From contig DIGC01000073.1 in the NCBI GenBank assembly GCA_002419445.1, positions 1 through 42,381 on the forward strand: a DNA stretch of 42,381 nucleotides. The letters are read 5' to 3'. Origin of the DNA: Caryophanales bacterium UBA5732. Lineage in GTDB: Bacteria > Bacillota_I > Bacilli_A > Izemoplasmatales > Hujiaoplasmataceae. Made by a program: the position numbers and the translations under genes. The stretch's first letter is position 1; every line of letters starts with the position of its first letter. The notes beneath the pieces were generated by a model. That model was not told the DNA's origin. It made no database searches and was given only the letters and a program-made list of their open reading frames with translations. Below, in pieces: positions 1 through 8,977 of this stretch.

Positions 1-44
1 GAATTGTCATTATTTTTTCATTTCCGTATTTTTTTAGCAACTTA

Positions 45-53
45 TGATATAAT
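45..53 (+). promoter_or_regulatory. Extended -10 promoter for the first gene
   Basis: TG at 45-46, one base, then TATAAT at 48-53: an extended -10 element about 40 bases before the GTG start at 94. No good -35 is visible 17 bases upstream. Bases 1-44 are T-rich and hold nothing else I can name. Confidence 0.6.
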
Positions 54-93
54 AAATTTATCTTAAATAAACGAATTTTTATTGGAGGTTCGA

Positions 94-996
94 GTGCAAA
101 TCAATCTAGACAAAACTATCAGTTGGTTATACCGTAATGGCCGTCCTCTTGATGTTGCAAGGTACGAGTTTTTATTTTTAAATAAAGACAAAACGTCAGT
201 GGAGAAAATCTTACAAAGTTACCAGAATGAAGATGGTGGATTTGGTCATGGATTAGAACCTGATTCACAAAACCCGAATTCATCGCCGATTCAAACTTGG
301 ATGGCTTTTGAAATCATTGAGGAATTACATCTTGATAATCAGAGCGAGATTGTCATAAAGATTCTTGATTATTTGGTCAGAACCGCTCCTAAAAAGGCTG
401 GATATTTCTTTTCTACTATTCCATCAAATAATGATTTTCCTCACGCTTCTTGGTGGGGTTATAGTGAAGAAAGTGCCATTTGGGGTTATAATCCGACAAT
501 CGCAATTGCAGGATTTATTTATAAATACGCTGTAAATTCCGAACAAAAGGATTTTGCAAAAACGATAATTCAAAGAGCAATCAATGATTTTATTAAAAGT
601 CCTTCAAATGAAATGCATGAAATTAGAGCTTTTCTCGATATGATAAATTACTTAGTTGATTTAAATAATTTTATTAATCATCAGGAATTTCTTGATTTAA
701 TGCTTAAACAAATTGAAAAAAATATCGAAAAAAACCCTAAATTATGGTTTAGCACCTATTGTGTAAGACCTTTGCAGTTCTTTGATAAACCTGGTTCTTT
801 TGGTTTTGACCATTATGCAGGTTTAGCTAAATTAGAAGCTAGCATGATTTTAGAAAACATGAATGAACAAGGAATTTGGGAAGTTACTTGGAGTTGGGAT
901 AGTTACTCGGATATTTGGCCTTTAGCAAAACGCGACTGGCAATCATCTTTTATTGTCAGTTATCTAAAAATTATGCATGACCATAAGATAATCTAG
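94..996 (+). CDS. Unassigned protein with prenyltransferase/cyclase-like repeats
   Basis: Soluble protein of 300 residues. It carries segments resembling the QW-type repeats of the alpha/alpha-barrel superfamily (squalene cyclases, prenyltransferases): YQNEDGGFG near residues 44-52, then further Trp/Gly-rich turns such as SWWGYSEES and WGYNPT. No DxDD or other cyclase active-site motif is seen, so the enzymatic role is unknown and it may be a carbohydrate- or lipid-binding relative. There is no signal peptide or membrane segment. The frame is open from a TTG at 82, but GGAGG at 84-88 lies five bases before GTG 94, which I take as the start. It has its own promoter and precedes phoH by 25 bases, so it may be the first gene of that operon. 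Confidence 0.6.
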   Translation: MQINLDKTISWLYRNGRPLDVARYEFLFLNKDKTSVEKILQSYQNEDGGFGHGLEPDSQNPNSSPIQTWMAFEIIEELHLDNQSEIVIKILDYLVRTAPKKAGYFFSTIPSNNDFPHASWWGYSEESAIWGYNPTIAIAGFIYKYAVNSEQKDFAKTIIQRAINDFIKSPSNEMHEIRAFLDMINYLVDLNNFINHQEFLDLMLKQIEKNIEKNPKLWFSTYCVRPLQFFDKPGSFGFDHYAGLAKLEASMILENMNEQGIWEVTWSWDSYSDIWPLAKRDWQSSFIVSYLKIMHDHKII

Positions 997-1021
997 TATA
1001 TGATAGGAGAGATTAATTTTA

Positions 1022-1984
1022 GTGACGAATATTGTGAAAATTGATCCAGAAATTAATAATCTGAATGAATTAGTCGATTTACTTGGTGTTAATGATAAAA
1101 ACATCAAGCTATTGGGAAAATTATTAAAAGCTAACATCTATTCTAACAATGAAGAAATACTAATTGATAGTGAAGATGAAGGAAAAATTAGTAAACTAAA
1201 AAAGATTTTCCAAATAATGATTGCTTTGATCAGAAATAATATTGTTTTTAATGAACGAGATATAACTTATCTATTCCATACAGTAGAAAAAATTGATAAT
1301 TCGGAAATTATCAGTCTTTTCTTAAGCCGAAAAGAGATTATAAAAACTTATAGCGGTAAACCTATCTTTCCAAAAACGATAAATCAAAAGAAATATCTTG
1401 AAGCCATAGAAAACAATGCTATTGTGTTTGGAATAGGACCTGCTGGTACTGGTAAAACCTACTTAGCTGTTTTATCGGCCTTAAAAAAGCTTAAAGATAA
1501 TCAAATTAAGCGAATTGTCCTGACAAGACCTGCAGTAGAAGCGGGAGAAAAACTTGGGTTCTTACCTGGCGATTTAAAAGAGAAAATTGATCCATATTTA
1601 CGACCGTTGTATGATGCGATGTATGAGATTCTTGGCGTAAAACAGAGTACTGATTTTATTGAAAAAGGTATAATTGAAATTGCGCCATTAGCTTATATGC
1701 GTGGTCGTACATTAGAGAACGCCTATGTTATCTTGGATGAAGCGCAAAACACCACTATAAATCAAATGAAATTATTTCTGACAAGATTAGGATTTGGCTC
1801 GAAGATGATTGTTACTGGCGACATAACTCAAAGCGACCTACCACCTCAAGTCTTATCGGGTTTGGTTAAAGCGTCACAAATTTTAAAGAATGTTGATGAT
1901 ATTAAAATCATGTATTTTGATGAATTAGATGTGGTTAGACACCCATTGGTTCAAACAATCATCAAGAGGTTTGAAAATGCTTAA
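1022..1984 (+). CDS. phoH: PhoH-like ATPase (PhoH family)
   Basis: Cytoplasmic P-loop ATPase/putative RNA helicase of the PhoH family, implicated in rRNA and RNA metabolism and usually encoded beside ybeY. The Walker A motif GPAGTGKT is at residues 139-146 and a Walker B-like LDEAQN follows at about 238-243. The 320-residue length is normal. The GTG start is preceded by AGGAGA at 1005-1010, with 11 bases between. The 3' end overlaps ybeY by 8 bases, implying translational coupling. The N-terminal 100 residues are more divergent than the ATPase core, as is usual for the family. Confidence 0.93.
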   Translation: MTNIVKIDPEINNLNELVDLLGVNDKNIKLLGKLLKANIYSNNEEILIDSEDEGKISKLKKIFQIMIALIRNNIVFNERDITYLFHTVEKIDNSEIISLFLSRKEIIKTYSGKPIFPKTINQKKYLEAIENNAIVFGIGPAGTGKTYLAVLSALKKLKDNQIKRIVLTRPAVEAGEKLGFLPGDLKEKIDPYLRPLYDAMYEILGVKQSTDFIEKGIIEIAPLAYMRGRTLENAYVILDEAQNTTINQMKLFLTRLGFGSKMIVTGDITQSDLPPQVLSGLVKASQILKNVDDIKIMYFDELDVVRHPLVQTIIKRFENA

Positions 1985-2408
1985 GATAAATCTTTTTAAT
2001 CAATATGATGAAAATAACGAATATCATAAAACTATTCAAAAAAGTCTAAAAACCGCCTATAAGTTTTTAAAAATTAAAGAGAAAATGATTATAAATGTCG
2101 TTTTAGTAACTGATCAAGAAATAAAAGATATGAATAAAACTTATCGTAATATTGACAAAACAACCGACGTGTTAAGTTTTGAAAACGATGGTTATACCGA
2201 TGAAATAGGCGATATATTTATTTCAATCGACAAGTGTAAAGAACAGGCAATTGCCTATGAACATAGTTTTGAAAGAGAATTAGCTTTCTTATCAGTTCAC
2301 GGATTCCTACATTGTTTAGGGTATGACCACCTAAATAAAGAAGATGAGTTAGAAATGTTTAGTTTGCAAGATGAAATATTGGAAATTTCCCAATTCAGGA
2401 GGACTTAA
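1977..2408 (+). CDS. ybeY: Endoribonuclease YbeY (16S rRNA maturation)
   Basis: Metal-dependent single-strand endoribonuclease used in 16S rRNA 3'-end maturation and ribosome quality control. The family zinc motif H-x3-H-x5-H is intact as HGFLHCLGYDH, with His108, His112 and His118. The protein has 143 residues when started at ATG 1977, where AGAGG at 1965-1969 is seven bases upstream; the frame extends further back but only inside phoH. It overlaps phoH by 8 bases and cdd by 1 base. In Bacillus dgkA lies between ybeY and cdd; here it is absent. Confidence 0.93.
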   Translation: MLKINLFNQYDENNEYHKTIQKSLKTAYKFLKIKEKMIINVVLVTDQEIKDMNKTYRNIDKTTDVLSFENDGYTDEIGDIFISIDKCKEQAIAYEHSFERELAFLSVHGFLHCLGYDHLNKEDELEMFSLQDEILEISQFRRT

Positions 2409-2800
2409 TGAAAAAATTATATGAATTAGCTAAAGAAAATATCAAAAATGCTTATACACCATATTCGCATTTTCGAGTTTCTGCGGTTTTGCAACTCAAA
2501 AACGGTGAAACAATTAAAGGCGTAAATGTTGAAAATGCTTCTTATGGTTTATCTAACTGTGCAGAAAGATCTGCGCTTTTTGCTGCTTATTCACAAGGGG
2601 TAAAGAAAGAAGACATCGAATCAATTTTAGTCTATACAGACAAAGACTATTTCGTTTCTCCTTGTGGAGCTTGTCGTCAAGTTATGAGTGAATTAATGGA
2701 TAAAGATGCTAAAGTGTATTTCGCAAATAGTAAGGGTGAAATTAAAGAATTGTTAAATAAAGATTTATTACCATACGGTTTCTCGAAAGAAGATTTGTAA
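2408..2800 (+). CDS. cdd: Cytidine deaminase
   Basis: Converts cytidine and deoxycytidine to uridine and deoxyuridine in pyrimidine salvage. The zinc site is complete: Cys51 and the proton-shuttling Glu53 in NCAERSAL, and Cys86 and Cys89 in PCGAC. The 130-residue length is that of the homotetrameric bacterial form. AGGAGG at 2397-2402 gives a strong ribosome site inside ybeY. TAATG junctions at both ends (one-base overlaps) show tight coupling with ybeY and era. Conserved placement next to era supports the assignment. Confidence 0.95.
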   Translation: MKKLYELAKENIKNAYTPYSHFRVSAVLQLKNGETIKGVNVENASYGLSNCAERSALFAAYSQGVKKEDIESILVYTDKDYFVSPCGACRQVMSELMDKDAKVYFANSKGEIKELLNKDLLPYGFSKEDL

Positions 2801-3693
2801 TGTTTAAAAGTGGATTTGTATCAATCATTGGCGAACCAAATGTTGGAAAATCAACATTACTAAACCGAATCTTAAAACAAAAAGTCGCAATAGTTTCCAA
2901 TAAACCTCAAACTACCAGAAATGTATTTTCTGGTATTTACAATAGTGACGATTCACAGATTATCTTTATTGATACTCCAGGAATCCATCAGGCAAAAACT
3001 AAGCTTGGCGAATACATGAGTTCAGCCGCTTTATCCACGGTTAAATCTGTCGATTTGGTAATGTTCTTAATCAACGCTTATGATGATGCTTTAGAATATA
3101 ATATCGAGATTTTGAATAATCTAAAAGGCATCAAAACTCCAGTATTTTTAATAGTAAATAAATTGGACACAATTACCGATTATGAACGTTTAAATAAAGC
3201 TGTAGATATCTATAAAAATGCTTATGAATTTACGGGTGTCTTTGGAATTTCCGCTCTCAATGGCGATAATGTTGATTTGTTACTTCTTGATATAAAGAAT
3301 TTGTTGGAAGAAGGTCCAAAATTTTATCCTGATGGTGAGATATCTGACCGCCCTGAAACATTTTTGATTCAGGAATTTATCCGAGAAAAAATTTTGGAGT
3401 TCACCCACGAAGAAGTGCCACACTCAGTGATGGTTTATTTAGAATCGTACAAAAACAAAAAGAAAATCGTTGAAATTCTTGCGACAATCGTTGTCGAAAG
3501 AAAATCGCAAAAAGGTATAATTATCGGCAAAGCTGGTTCAATGTTAAAAAGAATCGGTTCTGCAGCTAGAATTGATATAGAAGCCTTATTAGGTGCAAAA
3601 GTCTATCTCGAACTTTTCTGTAAGGTAGAAGAAAATTGGCGAAATCGCGAATTCTATTTGAAAACATATGGTTACAAAGAGGAAACAGAATAG
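2800..3693 (+). CDS. era: GTPase Era
   Basis: Essential GTPase that binds the 3' end of 16S rRNA and checks 30S assembly. G1 is GEPNVGKST (residues 11-19), G3 is DTPG (58-61) and G4 is NKLD (120-123). The C-terminal KH domain carries the GKAG-type loop in IIIGKAGSMLKRIG and ends at residue 297, a normal length. It starts on the last base of the cdd stop codon. Together with ybeY this makes the 5' part of the operon a ribosome-maturation block. Confidence 0.96.
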   Translation: MFKSGFVSIIGEPNVGKSTLLNRILKQKVAIVSNKPQTTRNVFSGIYNSDDSQIIFIDTPGIHQAKTKLGEYMSSAALSTVKSVDLVMFLINAYDDALEYNIEILNNLKGIKTPVFLIVNKLDTITDYERLNKAVDIYKNAYEFTGVFGISALNGDNVDLLLLDIKNLLEEGPKFYPDGEISDRPETFLIQEFIREKILEFTHEEVPHSVMVYLESYKNKKKIVEILATIVVERKSQKGIIIGKAGSMLKRIGSAARIDIEALLGAKVYLELFCKVEENWRNREFYLKTYGYKEETE

Positions 3694-3703
3694 AGGTTAA
3701 TAT

Positions 3704-4420
3704 TTGGAAGAATATCGGGGAATTATTCTCAAGAAAATCTCTTATAAGGAAAATTCTGAGATTATTTATCTATATACTGAGGTTGGATTAGTTGGGGTTT
3801 TGGTTCATGGTAGTAAAACCATTAAAAGCCCCTATTTAAATTTGACTAAGGTCCTAAATCACGTGAAAGTAATTGCTGGTGGTAAGAATCTTAAAGTTTT
3901 ACGGGATGGAGAAATAATTAACAATTATTCACAAATTCATGAATCCTTAGAAAAATACACTTATTTGACGCACATGGTGGAATTGGTATATTTTTTTGCG
4001 ACCCATGAACATGATCATGAGAAATTGTATAATTTCCTCCTAAAAATAATTGAAGAAGTTAAGAATAATCTAGAGTATATTCCCTATATTAATATGGTCG
4101 AATTAAAGATGTTATATCTTTTGGGAGTTAATCCGAACTTGAATTCTTGCATTGTTTGTCAAGAAACAAACAACTTAGTATTCTCAGTAAAAGAAGGTGG
4201 AGCATTATGTACTAATCACCTTCCGGAAAAATACTATTCTAATCAGGTTCTGCGAGTAATTCAAAAATTATATTATCACGATATCAATAAACAACCTCAA
4301 ATTAGCGTTAGTAAAGAATTTTTAATTGATATCAGAAACGCTATTGATGAGTATTACGAATACCATCTGAATTATCATTCAAAGACAAGAAAGATGTTAA
4401 AAGGACTTATTGGGTATTGA
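3704..4420 (+). CDS. recO: DNA repair protein RecO
   Basis: Recombination mediator that works with RecF/RecR to load RecA on SSB-coated DNA. The N-terminal OB fold starts EEYRGIILKKISYKENSEI and the C-terminal part has a putative zinc site CIVC...CTNH (about residues 146-167). Length is 238 residues. The start is TTG 3704, supported by AGAGG at 3692-3696 seven bases upstream. The TGA stop at 4418-4420 lies within the loop and first stem base of a Rho-independent terminator, so this gene closes the phoH operon. Confidence 0.9.
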   Translation: MEEYRGIILKKISYKENSEIIYLYTEVGLVGVLVHGSKTIKSPYLNLTKVLNHVKVIAGGKNLKVLRDGEIINNYSQIHESLEKYTYLTHMVELVYFFATHEHDHEKLYNFLLKIIEEVKNNLEYIPYINMVELKMLYLLGVNPNLNSCIVCQETNNLVFSVKEGGALCTNHLPEKYYSNQVLRVIQKLYYHDINKQPQISVSKEFLIDIRNAIDEYYEYHLNYHSKTRKMLKGLIGY

Positions 4421-4434
4421 TAAGTTCTTTTTTT
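4400..4434 (+). terminator. Rho-independent terminator overlapping the recO stop
   Basis: Stem arms 4400-4410 (AAAGGACTTAT) and 4420-4430 (ATAAGTTCTTT) pair over 11 bp with one G-U, with a 9-base loop and a T run to 4434. The left arm is coding and the recO stop codon falls at the loop. Confidence 0.85.
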
Positions 4435-4457
4435 AGAATTTTCTCTTTGATATCGGT

Positions 4458-4486
4458 TTGACTTAAATAAGTAAAAAGAGTATAAT
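4458..4486 (+). promoter_or_regulatory. Consensus sigma-A promoter for glyS
   Basis: TTGACT at 4458-4463, a 17-base spacer, and TATAAT at 4481-4486. The predicted transcript starts near 4493, giving a leader of only about 33 bases before TTG 4526. That is too short for a T-box, and none is seen. This promoter probably also drives dnaG and rpoD. Confidence 0.9.
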
Positions 4487-4525
4487 TAAAATGAGTTAGT
4501 ATGCGAAAAAATGGAGGAAAATGCT

Positions 4526-5899
4526 TTGAAATATACTATTGAACAACTTAATGCATATGCTAAGAGATACGGCTTTGTTTACCAGGGATCGGAGATTTAT
4601 GGCGGCTTAGCAAACACTTGGGATTATGGCCCATTAGGAGTGAGTTTAAAGAATAATATAAAACAATTTTGGTGGAAACGTTTTGTTTCACAAAACAAAT
4701 ATAATGTGGGAATCGATTCTTCGATTCTTTTAAACCCGAAAACTTGGGAAGCGACTGGACATGTCAAGGGGTTTAAAGATCCTTTAATGGATTGTAAAGC
4801 TTGTAAAACAAGACATCGCGCTGATAACTTAATAGCTCAAGCTTCAAAAGGTACAGTTGACGCGGATAGTTGGGATTATCAAAAGATGTATGATTATATC
4901 GTTGAAAATAAAATTAAGTGCCCTAATTGTGGCGGTTTTGATTACACTGAAATTCGTGAATTCAATTTAATGTTTAAAACTTCACAAGGTGTAACGGCAG
5001 AGAGCAATAACGAAATTTATCTCCGACCGGAAACTGCTCAAGGGATCTTTCTAAACTTTAAAAATGTCGTTCGAACTTCGAGAAAAAAGGTTCCTTTTGG
5101 AATTGGACAAATTGGTAAATCTTTTAGAAACGAAATAACTCCTGGAAACTTTGTTTTTAGAACAAGAGAATTCGAACAAATGGAATTGGAATTTTTCTGT
5201 ATTCCGGGCACGGAAATGGATTGGTTTGAATATTGGAAGAATTTTGCGAAAGAATTTTTAAATGAATTAGGACTTAAGTCTGAAAATATTAAATTTTATG
5301 ATCATCCTAAAGCGAAATTATCTTTCTATTCCAATGCCACTACCGATGTTTTATATAATTTTCCTTGGGGATTTGATGAGTTATGGGGCATTGCCTCTAG
5401 AACTGACTATGACCTTAGACAACATCAAGAATATTCTGGTGAAAATTTAGAGTATCAAGATCCAGTGACAAATGAAAATTATTTACCATATGTCATTGAA
5501 CCTTCTTTAGGGGTCGAAAGATTGTTTTTAGCTATTTTACTTGATAATCTGGAAGACGAAATTTTAGAAGATGGTGAAGTCAGAACCTTACTTAAAATTA
5601 ACAAAGAGTTAGCGCCATATCAAGTAGCAATACTCCCTTTAGTAAAAAAATACCATACTGAAAAATCTGAAGCAGTCTATGACTTGCTAATGAAAAATTT
5701 TGTTGCTTTTTATGATGATGCCGGAAACATCGGCAGAAGATACAGAAGGGCTGACGCTATTGGTACGCCATATTGCGTTACTATCGACAACGATACCTTA
5801 GAGGACGACACAGTTACAGTTAGAGAAAGAGACTCTATGAATCAAGTTAGAGTAAAAATCTCCGAATTAAAATCTTATCTTCAAAGTCAATTTGAATAA
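4526..5899 (+). CDS. glyS: Glycyl-tRNA synthetase, single-chain (alpha2) type
   Basis: Class II synthetase charging tRNA-Gly. It is the archaeal/eukaryal-like homodimeric form, not the GlyQ/GlyS heterotetramer: the N-terminal GLANTWDYGPLG motif, a zinc-ribbon-like pair CKAC...CPNC, motif 2 around FRNE-ITPG and a C-terminal anticodon domain. It has 457 residues from TTG 4526. I prefer this start to ATG 4511 because GGAGG (4513-4517) overlaps that ATG and sits eight bases before the TTG; a start at 4511 would have no ribosome site. It lies between recO and dnaG, as in related genomes. Confidence 0.94.
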   Translation: MKYTIEQLNAYAKRYGFVYQGSEIYGGLANTWDYGPLGVSLKNNIKQFWWKRFVSQNKYNVGIDSSILLNPKTWEATGHVKGFKDPLMDCKACKTRHRADNLIAQASKGTVDADSWDYQKMYDYIVENKIKCPNCGGFDYTEIREFNLMFKTSQGVTAESNNEIYLRPETAQGIFLNFKNVVRTSRKKVPFGIGQIGKSFRNEITPGNFVFRTREFEQMELEFFCIPGTEMDWFEYWKNFAKEFLNELGLKSENIKFYDHPKAKLSFYSNATTDVLYNFPWGFDELWGIASRTDYDLRQHQEYSGENLEYQDPVTNENYLPYVIEPSLGVERLFLAILLDNLEDEILEDGEVRTLLKINKELAPYQVAILPLVKKYHTEKSEAVYDLLMKNFVAFYDDAGNIGRRYRRADAIGTPYCVTIDNDTLEDDTVTVRERDSMNQVRVKISELKSYLQSQFE

Positions 5900-5925
5900 A
5901 TTAAAGTTTTATAGAAAGGTAGATA

Positions 5926-7743
5926 ATGCCTAGATTCAGTCAAAAAAAAGTTGAAGAAATTAAAAACGCAGCCGACATTGTCGATGTGATATCTGAATTT
6001 GTATCATTGCATCAAGCTGGCAAAAACATGAAAGGTCTTTGCCCTTTTCACAATGAAAAAACACCTTCTTTCTTTGTCTCCAAAGAAAGACAATTATTTA
6101 ACTGTTTTGGATGTGGAGAAAAAGGTAACGTCTTTCAGTTCATTTCAAAATATAAACGTGTTGACTATTGGGATGCAGTCAAATTTTTAGCCGATAAATA
6201 TAAAATTGAACCTGATTTTTCCGAGGATATTAAGAAAACAGATAACACAGCACGATTATTCCGGATTAATGAACTTGCAAAGCAATTTTTTTCTTTACAA
6301 TTGCTGAACCTTGAGAGTGGAAGTGAAGGCCTTAAATATTTAAAATCCCGAGGATTTGACGAACAAACTCTAAAATATTTCGAGTTGGGTTTAGCTCCTA
6401 AACAGGGTAATCTTTTATGGGAGAACCTCTCAAAGAATTTTCACGATTACGAACTGGTTGAACTTGGTTTAGTCGGAAAAAACCAAAGCGATTATTATGA
6501 TATATTCCGTAATAAAATCATGTTTCCTATTCACGATGAAAACGGAAAAACTGTCGGATTTAGTGGACGGATTTTTAATAACGAAGAGAATACCGCCAAG
6601 TATGTAAATTCAGCTCAATCTGAAGTATTTACAAAATCCGATATTCTTTATAACCTAGATAAAGCAGTTCCGTTTATTAACCAAAACAAGCGCCTTGTCT
6701 TGATGGAAGGCTTCTTTGACGTTATGAGCGCTTATACTGCAGGAGTTAAAGAAGCAGTTTGTTCTATGGGGACAGCCCTTACTTTAAACCATGCAAAACT
6801 AATTAAAAAATATACTGATACCGTTGTTGTTTGCTATGACGGCGATGAAGCAGGAGTTAAAGCCGCTTATAAAGCGATGGTTTTATTAGGACAAGTGGGG
6901 CTGGATGTCAAGGTAGCTTTATTACCCGATAAATTAGATCCTGATGACTATATCAAAACCAAATCAAAAGAAAGTTTTAGAAACGTATTGAAGAATAATT
7001 TGTTTGATCAACATGATTTTGTTTATGAGATAATTGTCAATAAAAAAGATTTGACAAAACCAGCGGAAATTGAAAAAGCAAAATTAGCTTTATTTGAGTA
7101 TTTAGATAAAGCAGCTAGTTCAACTATTAGGGAAATATATCTTAAAAAATTTTCTAATGATACAAAAGTTAATTATGAGGATATTTTAGCTGATTATCAC
7201 AATTTTCAAATCGATAACGCGCGGTTGAACAATATTAAAAATCGTCAATCTGCGATCGTCAAAGCAGCTTCTCAAAAACGATTAACCAAAAAAGCTGTTG
7301 ACTCCGCAAGTAAAAAAATAATTAACTATTACGCATTATTTGAAGAATCTAGAGACTTAATCAATAGCCGTCTGGATAATGTAAGAATTGATAACAATCG
7401 CTTCAAAGAATTATTAATGACTTTAAAAGCCCTATATCGAGGTAATATCACAATCAACGAAATGCAAATAAAAAAAGATTTTAGCGATTTAACTGAAGAA
7501 GAACTAAACTTATTCAGAAATAATTCCGAGATTGTCTACAATGAAACTGAATTAATTGATTGTCTCGAAACTTTAATGGTTAATAAGTACGAGTATGAAA
7601 CCAATTATTATCAAGAGAAACTTATAACGGAAGAATTAAGTTCGGAAGAAGAAAAGGTTATCTTCATTAGAATACTAGAATTGCAACAGAATATCCAAAC
7701 CATAAGGGGGAAAAGAAATGTCAAAAAAACAACAAGTCATTGA
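5926..7743 (+). CDS. dnaG: DNA primase DnaG
   Basis: Synthesises RNA primers at the replication fork with the DnaB-family helicase. The N-terminal CHC2 zinc finger uses Cys39, His42, Cys60 and Cys63. The TOPRIM domain shows the catalytic Glu261 in MEGFFDVM and the DGDEAG motif at 305-310. The C-terminal helicase-binding region (after about 440) is weakly conserved, as is normal. The 605-residue length fits the family. AAAGG at 5915-5919 precedes ATG 5926. Its 3' end overlaps rpoD by 26 bases. No rpsU is present in this macromolecular-synthesis operon. Confidence 0.95.
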   Translation: MPRFSQKKVEEIKNAADIVDVISEFVSLHQAGKNMKGLCPFHNEKTPSFFVSKERQLFNCFGCGEKGNVFQFISKYKRVDYWDAVKFLADKYKIEPDFSEDIKKTDNTARLFRINELAKQFFSLQLLNLESGSEGLKYLKSRGFDEQTLKYFELGLAPKQGNLLWENLSKNFHDYELVELGLVGKNQSDYYDIFRNKIMFPIHDENGKTVGFSGRIFNNEENTAKYVNSAQSEVFTKSDILYNLDKAVPFINQNKRLVLMEGFFDVMSAYTAGVKEAVCSMGTALTLNHAKLIKKYTDTVVVCYDGDEAGVKAAYKAMVLLGQVGLDVKVALLPDKLDPDDYIKTKSKESFRNVLKNNLFDQHDFVYEIIVNKKDLTKPAEIEKAKLALFEYLDKAASSTIREIYLKKFSNDTKVNYEDILADYHNFQIDNARLNNIKNRQSAIVKAASQKRLTKKAVDSASKKIINYYALFEESRDLINSRLDNVRIDNNRFKELLMTLKALYRGNITINEMQIKKDFSDLTEEELNLFRNNSEIVYNETELIDCLETLMVNKYEYETNYYQEKLITEELSSEEEKVIFIRILELQQNIQTIRGKRNVKKTTSH

Positions 7744-8977
7744 CAAACTAGTGGCGATTCACCAAGAAAACGGAAAACTCACAATTCAAGATATTTTTCA
7801 AAACATTCGCAAGTCAGATTCAGCTTTCGCAGATGTAATTAAAGATTTAGGAACAAGGGGAATCTTACCTGATGAAATCTTTGATTTTATCAAAAACGAA
7901 GAAGAGGATCAAAATCAAATTAGTCTAGAAGATTTAACTGACGACGACATTAAACCTCAAGATATCGATATGATGAGAGATTATTCTCGTGAAATCGAAG
8001 AAGAATTAATGAAAGAAAAAGTTTTTGATTCTTCAGTCTCAATTAAAGTTGACGATCCGGTGAGGATGTATTTAAAAGAAATTGGTAGAGTTGACTTACT
8101 GAACGGTGAAGAAGAATACGAATTAGCTACTTTAATCGACAGAGCGAAAAAAGTCAGAGAAGAATATGATTATCGTTTAAAAGTCGGTGATGTAATATCC
8201 CCAGAAGAAATGGCTGAATATGAAGATATCTTTAAAAAAGGCGAATTTTCTAGCAAAAAATTAGTTGAAGCTAACCTTAGGTTAGTGGTTTCAATTGCTA
8301 AAAGATATGTTTCTCGAGGATTACAATTTCTTGATTTAATTCAAGAAGGCAATATGGGCTTGATGAAAGCAGTCGGCAAATTTGACTATACCAAGGGGTA
8401 CAAGTTTTCTACCTATGCAACATGGTGGATTCGACAAGCAATTACCAGAGCAATTGCCGATCAAGCGCGAACAATCAGAATCCCTGTTCATATGGTTGAA
8501 ACCATTAATAAAATGGTAAGAACTCAAAGAACTTTAACTCAAGAGTTAGAAAGAGAACCGAGTATTGAAGAAGTTGCTGAAAGAATGGGAATCACAGTAG
8601 AAAGAGTTCAAAGTATTCAAAAAACAGCCCAAGAACCGATTTCTCTAGAATCACCTGTTGGTGAAGAAGAAGATTCAAGTTTAGGTGATTTTATTCCAGA
8701 TAACGATATTTTAACGCCTTACGAATTCACTTCTAAAGAAATGCTGAAACGAGAACTAGATGCTGCTTTAGAAACGCTGACAGATCGTGAAGAAAAAGTT
8801 TTGAGAATGCGTTTTGGATTACTTGACGGTAAAAGTCGTACTCTTGAAGAAGTGGGTAAGGAATTTAATGTTACTCGTGAACGAATCAGACAGATTGAAG
8901 CTAAAGCTATCAGAAAACTCAGAAGCCCAAATCGTTCCAAGAAATTAAAGGATTTCCATCACGGATCCAATCAATGA
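7718..8977 (+). CDS. rpoD: Primary sigma factor RpoD/SigA
   Basis: Housekeeping sigma factor. Region 1.2 begins at DPVRMYLKEIG; region 2 includes GLQFLDLIQEGNMGL (core binding) and the -10 recognition segment YKFSTYATWWIRQA; region 4 ends in the helix-turn-helix TLEEVGKEFNVTRERIRQIE. A short acidic region 1.1-like N-terminus is present. Length is 419 residues. AGGGGG at 7705-7710, inside dnaG, precedes ATG 7718. The TTGACA/TATAAT-like promoters in this window fit its expected specificity. It ends in an ATGA overlap with trmK. Confidence 0.96.
   Translation: MSKKQQVIDKLVAIHQENGKLTIQDIFQNIRKSDSAFADVIKDLGTRGILPDEIFDFIKNEEEDQNQISLEDLTDDDIKPQDIDMMRDYSREIEEELMKEKVFDSSVSIKVDDPVRMYLKEIGRVDLLNGEEEYELATLIDRAKKVREEYDYRLKVGDVISPEEMAEYEDIFKKGEFSSKKLVEANLRLVVSIAKRYVSRGLQFLDLIQEGNMGLMKAVGKFDYTKGYKFSTYATWWIRQAITRAIADQARTIRIPVHMVETINKMVRTQRTLTQELEREPSIEEVAERMGITVERVQSIQKTAQEPISLESPVGEEEDSSLGDFIPDNDILTPYEFTSKEMLKRELDAALETLTDREEKVLRMRFGLLDGKSRTLEEVGKEFNVTRERIRQIEAKAIRKLRSPNRSKKLKDFHHGSNQ

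Noticed and set aside
4511..4525. ATG 4511 as glyS start
   Set aside because: The ribosome site GGAGG overlaps this ATG and is correctly spaced for TTG 4526; the extra five residues have no family support.
4434..4525. T-box riboswitch before glyS
   Set aside because: Only about 33 bases lie between the predicted transcription start and the start codon, and no T-box sequence or antiterminator is seen.
8336..8940. Open frames on the minus strand inside rpoD
   Set aside because: They lie fully within a well-conserved gene, lack ribosome sites and encode no recognisable protein; the same applies to other antisense frames in parE, recJ, hisS and tig.
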